From positions 682,001 through 746,000 of the forward strand of contig NZ_CP029619.1 of assembly GCF_003176915.1 (NCBI RefSeq): 64,000 bases of DNA, in the 5' to 3' direction. This document shows, piece by piece, positions 29,862 to 38,643 of the stretch. The notes under the pieces are model-generated. The model was not told where the DNA came from and ran no database searches. It saw nothing but the letters and a program-made list of their open reading frames with translations. How positions within the stretch are numbered: the stretch's first letter is position 1; each line of letters opens with the position of its first letter. Made by a program: the position numbers and the translations under genes. Source of the stretch: Candidatus Cardinium hertigii (GTDB lineage: Bacteria; Bacteroidota; Bacteroidia; Cytophagales; Amoebophilaceae).

Positions 29862-30893
29862 ATGACCAGCCATCTAAAGCATGATGCTTTAATCAAAAAG
29901 ATCTTAACGGATCAACTAGCTGCACAGGAATTCCTAGAACACTATTTACCAGCTGACTTTAAAGCGCTTGTTGATTTAAGTCAGATCACCATAGAAAAAG
30001 AATCTTTTGTTGAAGATGACCTTAAAAGAAAACTAACCGATCTCCTCTATTCCGTTAAAACTAAAAATCAAGAAAAAGCTTTTGTCTATGTATTAATTGA
30101 GGCACAAGTTACCTCAGATCATTGGATGGCATTGCGCTTATGGAAGTACATGCTTTTGTTATGTGAACGCAATAGGAAAAATAAAGATAAGTTGCCCTTA
30201 ATATGTCCCATTGTAATTTACCACGGCTCTAAACCATACCATGCACCCAGGAATATATGGCAATTGTTTAGCAACCCTGAACAAGCCCAAAAATTAATGG
30301 GGGAAGAGTATCAACTGATTGATTTACAAAGCATGTCAGATGATGCCATCTTACAAAAGAAACATTTGGCTATGTTTGAATACCTGCTCAAACACATCCA
30401 TAAACGCGATATTCTCAAATTATGGGAAAACCTATTTACACACTGCCAACACGCCCTCTTAGTAGATAAAGAAAAAGGTTATATTTGTATAAAGGCTTTG
30501 GTATGGTATAGCGACGCTAAGTTACCGGAAGAAAAACAGGCGGAATTAGAACGGGTCATCTCGAGCCATTTATCTAAAGAAGAAACAGCTACGATTATGA
30601 GAACCATTGCACAAAAATACATTGAGGAAGGCAGACAGCAGGGGGTAATGCAAGGCATGGAGAAAGGCATGGAGAAAGGCATGGAGAAAGGCATGGAGAA
30701 AGGCATGGAAAAAGGCATGGAAAAAGGCATGGAGAAAGGCATGGAAAAAGGTAAAATGGAAAGGAACCTTGAAATAGCTAAAGCCATGCTAGCGAATGGT
30801 GTTGAGGTCTCTTTTATTGCCCAAATTACTGGACTTGATACGGCTTGTATTGCTTCCCTTCAATTATTAGACCGTAACTTGTCTACGGTCTAA
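29862..30893 (+). CDS. Rpn family nuclease/putative transposase, copy 3
   Basis: The longest copy, 343 residues, with eight GMEK units (about 30653-30748). The GAG/GAA pattern of the units (four GAG, two GAA, GAG, GAA) is not a simple multiple of copy 1, so the array has changed in several steps. The catalytic core is unchanged. The tail LLDRNLSTV is intact. Confidence 0.85.
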   Translation: MTSHLKHDALIKKILTDQLAAQEFLEHYLPADFKALVDLSQITIEKESFVEDDLKRKLTDLLYSVKTKNQEKAFVYVLIEAQVTSDHWMALRLWKYMLLLCERNRKNKDKLPLICPIVIYHGSKPYHAPRNIWQLFSNPEQAQKLMGEEYQLIDLQSMSDDAILQKKHLAMFEYLLKHIHKRDILKLWENLFTHCQHALLVDKEKGYICIKALVWYSDAKLPEEKQAELERVISSHLSKEETATIMRTIAQKYIEEGRQQGVMQGMEKGMEKGMEKGMEKGMEKGMEKGMEKGMEKGKMERNLEIAKAMLANGVEVSFIAQITGLDTACIASLQLLDRNLSTV

Positions 30894-31878
30894 AGAGATG
30901 CTACCTTGCATACTGCATTACAATGAGATCCTATTAATTTGCTATATTGAACCACCCTATTGGCCCTATACAATCCGATGGTAAATGATCGGTTAATTAC
31001 TTGCAAGGTATCTTAGGAGATAGTGGTAGATCGATAGTATAATTTTTTCTATCTTTCTATGCTTATTTGGTTTAATTTTTGATGTTATAGGGTTAGAGAT
31101 TTTATTATTTATTAATTTTTAGAATTTTTAATCCATTTTGGATAGACCATCTCCCTAAGTACCTCTTACTATACTATTTGGAGACCTGTATAAATTGTAG
31201 ACTAGCGCTTCCATAAGATGTTGCGTATGGGTTGTAGCAAGGCCTACTAGAGGCTTTTGTGGTACCGACTGCTAGAACCAACCCTTCTTTGTATGCTTGC
31301 ATTTAGGTTGAATCGCTGTGCTATCTGCTAAATTTAACTGCCCTTTTGGTTGGATTTCCACAGAAATAGCATGAAATAACCTAAATCAAGATAAATAATT
31401 AATTTAAGTTAACGTTTAAAGTGCATTCTAGGCAAAATCTATAAAGTCTATTGAAATATATTTTATCACATAATCAGTATAAATTCCTGTTATATATCTA
31501 AGAATCTTTCTTCCAAAACGATTATACCCATACAATGGTCAGTTAAAATAGAATCTAAATTACCATTTGAATCTGAGAAAAAAGTAAACCTATTGCGCAA
31601 TAAATACTTCAGGGACAACTAAGTAAGGGTTAAGATTTATATATGTTTCTTATTGTTGCTGTTCCATTATAGCGTATAACAGCACTATCTGTGTGCTATC
31701 TAAATAATGATTGTGTATTATCTAGCAAAGTTATATAAACAATTTTAATACATAAATGTAAAGTATTTGGTTTTATAGCTTTGTATGCTTATACTTAGCC
31801 ATGGTTGTATACAGCTGCTATATGTTATAACAGGTTGTAGTTGTATCGTTACGAACAATCCATTAATCTCTCATCATA

Positions 31879-32073
31879 ATGACACTATGCAATAATCTGC
31901 CCCTTGTAAGCGTAGCTGATTTTCTGCTATTGACCTTAGTAGTAGGACTCTATTACAGTAGAAAAGTAAATACTTTACGAGAAGAATATGCAGTAGGAAA
32001 TAAGCACTTTGCTACGGAGAAACGGGGGGAAACATTACTAGCAACTGCTTGAAACGGTAGTGGGCTAGCTTAG
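31879..32073 (+). pseudogene. sodium:solute symporter N-terminal fragment, copy 4
   Basis: Same fragment as the other units and with the TGA form. Although its unit shares the 5' IS5 variant with unit 3, it shares the stop with units 1 and 2, so parts of neighbouring units have been exchanged. Confidence 0.7.
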
Positions 32074-32194
32074 TGTTATTAATTTATGGATCATTAACCC
32101 ACTCGCATTTCGGATGGGTCCATTTATGGAGAATCTTTCTGTATTAGAAACTATAAGGGTATATGACCTACTTACGTTTAAACCATAAGACAGT

Positions 32195-33133
32195 ATGACC
32201 AGCCATCTAAAGCATGATGCTTTAATCAAAAAGATCTTAACGGATCAACTAGCTGCACAGGAATTCCTAGAACACTATTTACCAGCTGACTTTAAAGCGC
32301 TTGTTGATTTAAGTCAGATCACCATAGAAAAAGAATCTTTTGTTGAAGATGACCTTAAAAGAAAACTAACCGATCTCCTCTATTCCGTTAAAACTAAAAA
32401 TCAAGAAAAAGCTTTTGTCTATGTATTAATTGAGGCACAAGTTACCTCAGATCATTGGATGGCATTGCGCTTATGGAAGTACATGCTTTTGTTATGTGAA
32501 CGCAATAGGAAAAATAAAGATAAGTTGCCCTTAATATGTCCCATTGTAATTTACCACGGCTCTAAACCATACCATGCACCCAGGAATGTATGGCAATTGT
32601 TTAGCAACCCTGAACAAGCCCAAAAATTAATGGGGGAAGAGTATCAACTGATTGATTTACAGAGCATGTCAGATGATGCCATCTTACAAAAGAAACATTT
32701 GGCTATGTTTGAATACCTGCTCAAACACATCCATAAACGCGATATTCTCAAATTATGGGAAAACCTATTTACACACTGCCAACACGCCCTCTTAGTAGAT
32801 AAAGAAAAAGGTTATATTTGTATAAAGGCTTTGGTATGGTATAGCGACGCTAAGTTACCGGAAGAAAAACAGGCGGAATTAGAACGGGTCATCTCGAGCC
32901 ATTTATCTAAAGAAGAAACAGCTACGATTATGAGAACCATTGCACAAAAATACATTGAGGAAGGCAGACAGCAGGGTATAGAAAAAGGCATGGAAAAAGG
33001 TAAAATGGAAAGGAACCTTGAAATAGCTAAAGCCATGCTAGCGAATGGTGTTGAGGTCTCTTTTATTGCCCAAATTACTGGACTTGATACAGCTTGTATT
33101 GCTTCACTTCAATTATTAGACCGTAACTTGTAA
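32195..33133 (+). CDS. Rpn family nuclease/putative transposase, copy 4
   Basis: A 312-residue copy with a short repeat: one GIEK and one GMEK, without the VMQ segment. The nuclease core is intact. Its 3' end differs from copies 1-3 (CTTGTAACTACGGTC instead of CTTGTCTACGGTC), so the protein ends LLDRNL. These features are shared with the dispersed fifth copy at 36698, which suggests a common branch. Confidence 0.85.
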   Translation: MTSHLKHDALIKKILTDQLAAQEFLEHYLPADFKALVDLSQITIEKESFVEDDLKRKLTDLLYSVKTKNQEKAFVYVLIEAQVTSDHWMALRLWKYMLLLCERNRKNKDKLPLICPIVIYHGSKPYHAPRNVWQLFSNPEQAQKLMGEEYQLIDLQSMSDDAILQKKHLAMFEYLLKHIHKRDILKLWENLFTHCQHALLVDKEKGYICIKALVWYSDAKLPEEKQAELERVISSHLSKEETATIMRTIAQKYIEEGRQQGIEKGMEKGKMERNLEIAKAMLANGVEVSFIAQITGLDTACIASLQLLDRNL

Positions 33134-33434
33134 CTACGGTCTAAAAAGATGCTACCTTGCATACTGCATTACAATGAGATCCTATTAATTTGCTATATTG
33201 AACCACCCTATTGGCCCTATACAATCCGATGGTAAATGATTGGTTAACTACTTGCAAAGTATCTTAGGAGATAAACGCAACGTCATTCTATATTCTATCG
33301 GACATAATCTACAACTTATCATAAAAAAATATTCCTAATGCATCACGAGACCGTTGTGGTAGATCGATAGTATAATTGTTTCTATGGTTTCTATCTTTCT
33401 ATACTTATTTGGTTTAATTTTTGATATTATAGGG

Positions 33435-34262
33435 CTAGGTGTTTTTTGGATACCTGTATAAGTTGTAGGCTAGTGCTTCCATAAGATGTTGCGTATGGGT
33501 TGTAGTAAGGCCTATATAACAGGTTCCTGAACCACGGAACCAACTTTTAATACTTCCAAACACGCATCCATCCTACCTTATAACCTGTCTTGGCTACCAA
33601 TTTATTAAACCGTTTAGCTGTAAGGAGATAGGGGATTATTTCTAGAAGCTTTCTTCTGAATAGCTGATTTTAATTTTTTTTCTTCAGTAAAGTTTCATTA
33701 GGTAATCCACTATAGGCCTTATTTGCATATACCCTGCTGCCTGATTGAAGTGCTACTTTATCCAACAAAACCGGTAAATGACTAGATGCTTTTGTAGTAC
33801 TGACTGATAGAACTAAACCTTCTTTACTTTCAACAAAGAGGTGTCGCTTATAGCCATAGTAAAGATTGATTATGGCCTTTTTTTGTCCAACTCGCTTCTG
33901 GATCTGCTCTCCTTTGATAACTTTCTACCACATTTATAGTGCTATCTTCATTCAGGTCATAGCTTTTTTTACCTTTAGGACATCTAGGGATAGGCGTGAT
34001 AGAGGGATCAATAGCTGCTGATCCGTTTTGAACCAATACATCATGATTAGATAACTGATCATTAATGATTTTTAATAACTTTTCTAGCGAATTATTCTCT
34101 GTAAGGGTAGTCCTGAATCTGCTTAATACACTATGATCCGGAACAGAAATATCCATTGAAATACCACAAAATCTACTAAAAGTGATCCGATCATTTACTT
34201 CTTCTTCTACTTGATAATCAATCAGTCTATACCAAGATTTTTAGTCAAAATCTTTAAAGTCT
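33435..34262 (-). pseudogene. IS5-type transposase, degenerate
   Basis: Joining broken minus-strand frames gives most of a DDE transposase: RLIDYQVEEEVNDRITFSRF and MDISVPDHSVLSRFRTTLTE (N-terminal), NVVESYQRRADPEASWTKKG and GYKRHLFVESKEGLVLSVST (core), SRVYANKAYSGLPNETLL, then LTAKRFNKLVAKTGYKV and FGSIKSWFRGSG with QHLMEALAYNLYRYP at the C-terminus. Several frameshifts and in-frame stops separate these pieces, so no active enzyme is possible. Pieces of the same element recur in every tandem unit, at 37674-37896 and probably at 62400-62590. Confidence 0.8.
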
Positions 34263-34391
34263 ATTGCAACGGCCTCATTCTATTTAAATCGCATGCTTCA
34301 AGAAATCCTATTTATTTTATTGAAAAAGAGATAAAAATTAATTATAATTTAAAAGTGGTGTATTTATTCAACAATAACAAAACTTTTAGTT

Positions 34392-36584
34392 ATGCAGATT
34401 AATAAAGGCAACGATAGATCATTTTACCTTAAGCTTCTATATGCTTTCCTAAAAATAGGCTGTATAGCAATGGCCATGACAAATTGTACGAAGCAGCTAT
34501 TAGCTATGGAAGGAGGAAGTCAAACTAGCAATCAGGAATGTGCAATAACGCAAAAGTATGAAGAAAAAAAAACACATTATGATTGTGGATGTAACCTTCC
34601 ATTTCCTGTGTTATATATTAATAATAATATAATACTTCTTCCATGTTCTAAATTTTCTGAAATATTACCATTAATGACGAAAGAAGAAAAAGAGATTTTA
34701 TATTCTGCTTTAGAAGATTTCACAACAGGGAACTTAAATATAACACGCAAGAGGTTTACATTTAACGCACCTGATTACGAGAAAGTAAAGGAAGCGGTAA
34801 AAATATGCTCAAGGATACCTTCAATGAAAAAAGAAGACAATGTCCAGACATTTATAGAACAAATACGTTCAATGATGGCAGGAGAAAACGGTAAAAAGTT
34901 TGAAAAATGTGTTGAAATTATTAAGGCTATGGCGAACAAGGAAAAGACTTGTAACCCACGCGAATATAATTTTGATTGGCAAGGGAAAAAAAATCGAAAA
35001 AAATTTCCCCGTTTTTTAGGAAAAGTAGGTAGAAAAGTATCCGATTGTGAGAAAGAAAAACCAAAAGTACAGAGTATGCTGAACATATGTTTAATGATAC
35101 GTTCAATAATAGAAGGAAAGATCAGTGAAGAAGAAGTGACGAAAAAAATATGTTTAATGAAAGGAGATGTAGCTACAATAGTAGAAATGTTTTCAATAGA
35201 AGACAAAATCGATAAATTGTTAAAAAAAACGGTTCGATCCATTGTTGGTCATGCTATTGAGGACCAGGAAATGACTTATGGGGAATTCGCGTGGGGTTTT
35301 GATACGAAAAGAATACAATTTTTGATACAAGCTCGCCGTAGCATAATACAAAAAGAGGGGTTCTCTTTTGGTTCTGCAGGCTTAGCGTATAGTCAAAAAA
35401 GTGAGCCACCATGTGATTGTAAGCGTATTCTTGATAATGATACGAAGAAAAAAAAATTACATCAAGTTATGTCGTGCATATGGCGAAGAGAAAGCATATT
35501 CAGTAGAATGTTGATGAATCTATTTATGGATGATAACCAAAACAAAATAGATAATAATGATAGCAAGTATAGATGTAAAAAATACATGCACAAGGTCCCT
35601 AAGCCTATTTTTATTACTTTAGCTAAAGCTCTTAAAAATCAGTCAGTTGAAGAAGTAACAGAGAAATATGAAAAACTCTTGATAGATAGTATGAATCAGG
35701 GTGTCCAAATGGAAGATATTGAAGAGGAAGATATTAAAAAGGCTTTAGGAGTAGCAGAGCCTAATACTAGCAGAGATGATGTAAATGCGTTATCCACAAG
35801 AATAGAGGAAACAGGCCAAAAAAAATCTAATGGGCTTCCTAAGCCTATTAATAAGGCTAAAAAGCAGATTGCCACTAAATCAAAACCATTGGCCATCAAT
35901 AGATGGGAGGAAGAAAACAGTGAAAAAGCAATAGATCCTCCTGCTATAGACCAGTTACAACTAAGTAATAGCGGGGTGGAATTTGAAAGAGAAGCAATAC
36001 CAATAAACTTAAGCTCACTTCATACAAAGTATAAGCTCCATGCTAGGGTAAAAAAATGGTCTCTTCCGGTTAATACGATTTGGGATCATTTTCAGCAGGC
36101 ACCAAAAAATTCTTACGATTGGCAATTTAAAGCAGTAAATAAGAATCCAACTAATTTAATTAAAGAAATTGTCAAGCATGATTTAACGCCTATTTACTAT
36201 TTGTTAGAACGCGAAGATGCGGATAAATATTTTTATACTCGTAGAGATAATAATATTAGAACAGCGGCTGTTTTAGTTAAAAATCAGAACATGGAAAAAT
36301 ATGGGATGGTGGATATAGCTATAGGAAATAATAATGTTATTTACCATCAATCAATACGTTTCCTGAAAAAAGCGGAAGAAACATTTTCTGCAATAAGTAA
36401 AAATGATGAAGGGAATGAGGTAGACCAAGCAGATGATAATGCTGCCTATCAAATTGTACCAGGGAGATGTATACAGAAAGATCCTATTACGAAAGCATAC
36501 ATTGTTCATATTACAAATAAGGACAATCAAGAGCTTACTAAAGAGATCCATGTTCTTCGTTCCAGAATACCTAAATCGGAGTAA
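34392..36584 (+). CDS. unknown large exported protein
   Basis: A 730-residue protein I do not recognise. The N-terminus has a basic start and a hydrophobic stretch (about 12-30, FYLKLLYAFLKIGCIAMAM) ending MTNCTKQLL, so it is probably secreted or a lipoprotein with a non-standard lipobox. Residues 60-450 are Lys/Glu-rich and helical, with scattered cysteines (CGCN, CDCK) and two alternating motifs around ICxxIxS-K/EE. Residues 450-540 look like a disordered linker. The last 190 residues (from about 545, LHTKYKLHARVKKWSLP) look like a separate compact domain with conserved-looking His, Arg and Asp residues. The gene is intact between decayed IS sequence and an Rpn copy, and very A-rich. It may be a host-directed effector or toxin, but this is inference. 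Confidence 0.6.
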   Translation: MQINKGNDRSFYLKLLYAFLKIGCIAMAMTNCTKQLLAMEGGSQTSNQECAITQKYEEKKTHYDCGCNLPFPVLYINNNIILLPCSKFSEILPLMTKEEKEILYSALEDFTTGNLNITRKRFTFNAPDYEKVKEAVKICSRIPSMKKEDNVQTFIEQIRSMMAGENGKKFEKCVEIIKAMANKEKTCNPREYNFDWQGKKNRKKFPRFLGKVGRKVSDCEKEKPKVQSMLNICLMIRSIIEGKISEEEVTKKICLMKGDVATIVEMFSIEDKIDKLLKKTVRSIVGHAIEDQEMTYGEFAWGFDTKRIQFLIQARRSIIQKEGFSFGSAGLAYSQKSEPPCDCKRILDNDTKKKKLHQVMSCIWRRESIFSRMLMNLFMDDNQNKIDNNDSKYRCKKYMHKVPKPIFITLAKALKNQSVEEVTEKYEKLLIDSMNQGVQMEDIEEEDIKKALGVAEPNTSRDDVNALSTRIEETGQKKSNGLPKPINKAKKQIATKSKPLAINRWEEENSEKAIDPPAIDQLQLSNSGVEFEREAIPINLSSLHTKYKLHARVKKWSLPVNTIWDHFQQAPKNSYDWQFKAVNKNPTNLIKEIVKHDLTPIYYLLEREDADKYFYTRRDNNIRTAAVLVKNQNMEKYGMVDIAIGNNNVIYHQSIRFLKKAEETFSAISKNDEGNEVDQADDNAAYQIVPGRCIQKDPITKAYIVHITNKDNQELTKEIHVLRSRIPKSE

Positions 36585-36697
36585 TAGGTCATGTTATTGC
36601 CTTTGTTCTTTAAGATGGTGCATGCTTTATATGGAAGATTTCCATTGATTATAAACAAGGTATTTATTGCAAAAAAAGAATAAAGTAATAAGACAGT

Positions 36698-37627
36698 ATG
36701 ACCAGCCATCTAAAGCATGATGCTTTAATCAAAAAGATCTTAACGGATCAACTAGCTGCACAGGAATTCCTAGAACACTATTTACCAGCTGACTTTAAAG
36801 CGCTTGTTGATTTAAGTCAGATCACCATAGAAAAAGAATCTTTTGTTGAAGATGACCTTAAAAGAAAACTAACCGATCTCCTCTATTCCGTTAAAACTAA
36901 AAATCAAGAAAAAGCTTTTGTCTATGTATTAATTGAGGCACAAGTTACCTCAGATCATTGGATGGCATTGCGCTTATGGAAATACATGCTTTTGTTATGC
37001 GAACGCAATAGGAAAAATAAAGATAAGTTGCCCTTAATATGTCCCATTGTAATTTACCACGGCTCTAAACCATACCATGCACCCAGGAATATATGGCAAT
37101 TGTTTAGCAACCCTGAACAAGCCCAAAAATTAATGGGGGAAGAGTATCAACTGATTGATTTACAAAGCATGTCAGATGATGCCATTTTACAAAAGAAACA
37201 TTTGGCTATGTTTGAATACCTGCTCAAACACATCCATAAACGCGATATACTCAAATTATGGGAAAACCTATTTACACACTGCCAACACGCTCTATTAGTA
37301 GATAAAGAAAAAGGTTATATTTGTATAAAGGCTTTGGTATGGTATAGCGATGCTAAGTTACCGGAAGAAAAACAGGCGGCATTAGAACGGGTCATCTCGA
37401 GCCATTTATCTAAAGAAGAAACAGCTACGATTATGAGAACCATTGCACAAAAATACATTGAAGAAGGCAGACAGCAGGGGATAATGCAGGGTATAGAAAA
37501 AGGCATGGAAAAAGGTAAAATGGAAAGGAACCTTGAAATAGCTAAAGCCATGCTAGCGAATGGTGTTGAGGTCTCTTTTATTGCCCAAATTACTGGACTT
37601 GATACAGCTTTTATTGCTTCACTTTAA
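36698..37627 (+). CDS. Rpn family nuclease/putative transposase, copy 5 (dispersed)
   Basis: A 309-residue copy outside the tandem array. The match to the other copies begins about ten bases before the ATG (AAGACAGT) and ends about 50 bases after the stop (AAAAAGATGCTACCT), so only the gene and its edges are shared, not the symporter or IS5 part. A C-to-T change creates TAA within the last codons, removing QLLDRNL. The core residues D60, E80 and Q82 are intact. The repeat is short (GIMQGIEKGMEK). Confidence 0.82.
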   Translation: MTSHLKHDALIKKILTDQLAAQEFLEHYLPADFKALVDLSQITIEKESFVEDDLKRKLTDLLYSVKTKNQEKAFVYVLIEAQVTSDHWMALRLWKYMLLLCERNRKNKDKLPLICPIVIYHGSKPYHAPRNIWQLFSNPEQAQKLMGEEYQLIDLQSMSDDAILQKKHLAMFEYLLKHIHKRDILKLWENLFTHCQHALLVDKEKGYICIKALVWYSDAKLPEEKQAALERVISSHLSKEETATIMRTIAQKYIEEGRQQGIMQGIEKGMEKGKMERNLEIAKAMLANGVEVSFIAQITGLDTAFIASL

Positions 37628-37673
37628 TTATTAGACCGTAACTTGTAACTACGGTCTAAAAAGATGCTACCTG

Positions 37674-37896
37674 CAGGCCTACTAGAGGCTTTTGTGGTAC
37701 CGACTGCTAGAACCAACCCTTCTTTGTATGCTTGTATTTACGTTGACTATCTGTACTATCTACTAAACTTAACTGGCCACTTGGTTGGATTTCCATAGAA
37801 ATATCATGAAAAAACCTAAAAATAATAACCTAAATCAATATAAATAATTAATTTAACTTAACGTTTGAAGTGCATTCTAGGCAAAATCTGTAAAGT
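37674..37896 (-). pseudogene. IS5-type transposase debris
   Basis: The segment CTACTAGAGGCTTTTGTGGTACC to CTTCTTTGTATGC matches the IS5 fragment in the tandem units, followed by a diverged version of the LADSTAIQPK-type region. No frame is open. Its end runs into the 3' end of the glycosyltransferase gene. Confidence 0.65.
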
Positions 37897-38643
37897 CTAT
37901 TGAAACGGCTTCATCTTACCAACCCAGCTATTCCATTTCATCTGAAGAAGATGTAAGAAACTTTGCCAAGCAATTGTTCTATTCATTTTAGATTGGCCTT
38001 TAACCCGATTTGTAAACGTAATGGGCCATTCCACTATGTTAGCTTGCTTCTGATGGGCTAAGAATTTCATTTCTACCTGAAAGCTGTACCCCACAGAAAC
38101 AATAGGCACTAATAAAATAGCTGCTAAAAGCTCGCGCCTATAACAGACAAATCCAGCTGTAGTATCTTTAACAGCTATCCCTGTAATGACTCTGGCTATC
38201 CAGTTTGCCACATAAGATAAACAAATTCTAGAATGGGGCCAGTTTACAATTCGGCCACCTGCAATATAGCGTGAGCCGATAACCATATCTATTGGCTCAT
38301 GCGCACATAAATTTAAAAGTTTACACAAATCAGCTGGCGCATGGGACCAATCCGCATCCATACTGCAGATATAGGCATAACCCGCAGCTAATGCAAAAGA
38401 AAACCCAGCTAAATAGGCTTGTCCCAATCCTTCTTTTTTGGAACGATTTAAAAGGTGCAAAGCATTTGCATGATACTGTTGTAACTTTACCACTACCTCG
38501 GCTGTTCCATCAGGAGAATTATCGTCTACTACTAAAACATGTATGCCGCTATTTAGATCAAAAATAGCGGTAAGTAGCTCTTCTATATTTTCCCTTTCAT
38601 TATAAGTGGGCAAGACTACTATTGCATGAAAATAAACCGGCAC
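37897..38643 (-). CDS. polyprenol monophosphomannose synthase-like GT2 glycosyltransferase
   Basis: A 248-residue family 2 glycosyltransferase of the DPM1 type, which moves a sugar from a nucleotide donor to a polyprenyl phosphate. The N-terminal IVVLPTYNERENIEELL, VVDDNSPDGTAE (39-50), and CSMDADWSHAP with the metal-binding DxD are present, then VIGSRYIAGG and KDTTAGFVCYRRELL. No C-terminal membrane segments, as in the soluble DPM1 form. The start is GTG at 38643, directly abutting the uvrC stop. The last five codons and stop lie in sequence shared with the IS5 debris, so the original C-terminus was replaced. Confidence 0.88.
   Translation of the reverse strand: MPVYFHAIVVLPTYNERENIEELLTAIFDLNSGIHVLVVDDNSPDGTAEVVVKLQQYHANALHLLNRSKKEGLGQAYLAGFSFALAAGYAYICSMDADWSHAPADLCKLLNLCAHEPIDMVIGSRYIAGGRIVNWPHSRICLSYVANWIARVITGIAVKDTTAGFVCYRRELLAAILLVPIVSVGYSFQVEMKFLAHQKQANIVEWPITFTNRVKGQSKMNRTIAWQSFLHLLQMKWNSWVGKMKPFQ

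Larger units (their letters stand above)
28765..31022 (+). repeat. tandem unit 3 of the Rpn/SSS/IS5 repeat
   Basis: About 2258 bases. Its 5' part differs from units 1-2: GGTTAGAGATTTTATTATTT and about 130 following bases, ending GCGCTTCCATAAGAT, replace the CACTGCC segment. The replacing sequence matches the 3' part of the IS5-type pseudogene at 33435 (GCTTCCATAAGATG), then joins directly to GGTTGAATCGCTG. The unit is therefore a mosaic. Confidence 0.8.
31023..33274 (+). repeat. tandem unit 4 of the Rpn/SSS/IS5 repeat
   Basis: Last tandem unit, about 2.25 kb. Its 5' part has the unit 3 form and additionally keeps TGTTGCGTATGGGTTGTAGCAAGGCCT, which is IS5 3' sequence, before rejoining the common part at CTACTAGAGGCTTTTGTGG. 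Homology ends near AGGAGATA at 33274, where unrelated sequence begins. Confidence 0.8.

Noticed and set aside
24364-33274. Intact insertion sequence or prophage in the Rpn region
   Set aside because: Transposase pieces are frameshifted throughout, no clear inverted ends were found, and there are no phage structural genes.
26067-37551. Minus-strand frames rich in SMPF repeats opposite the Rpn genes
   Set aside because: They are the reverse reading of the GMEK repeat, with no independent support.
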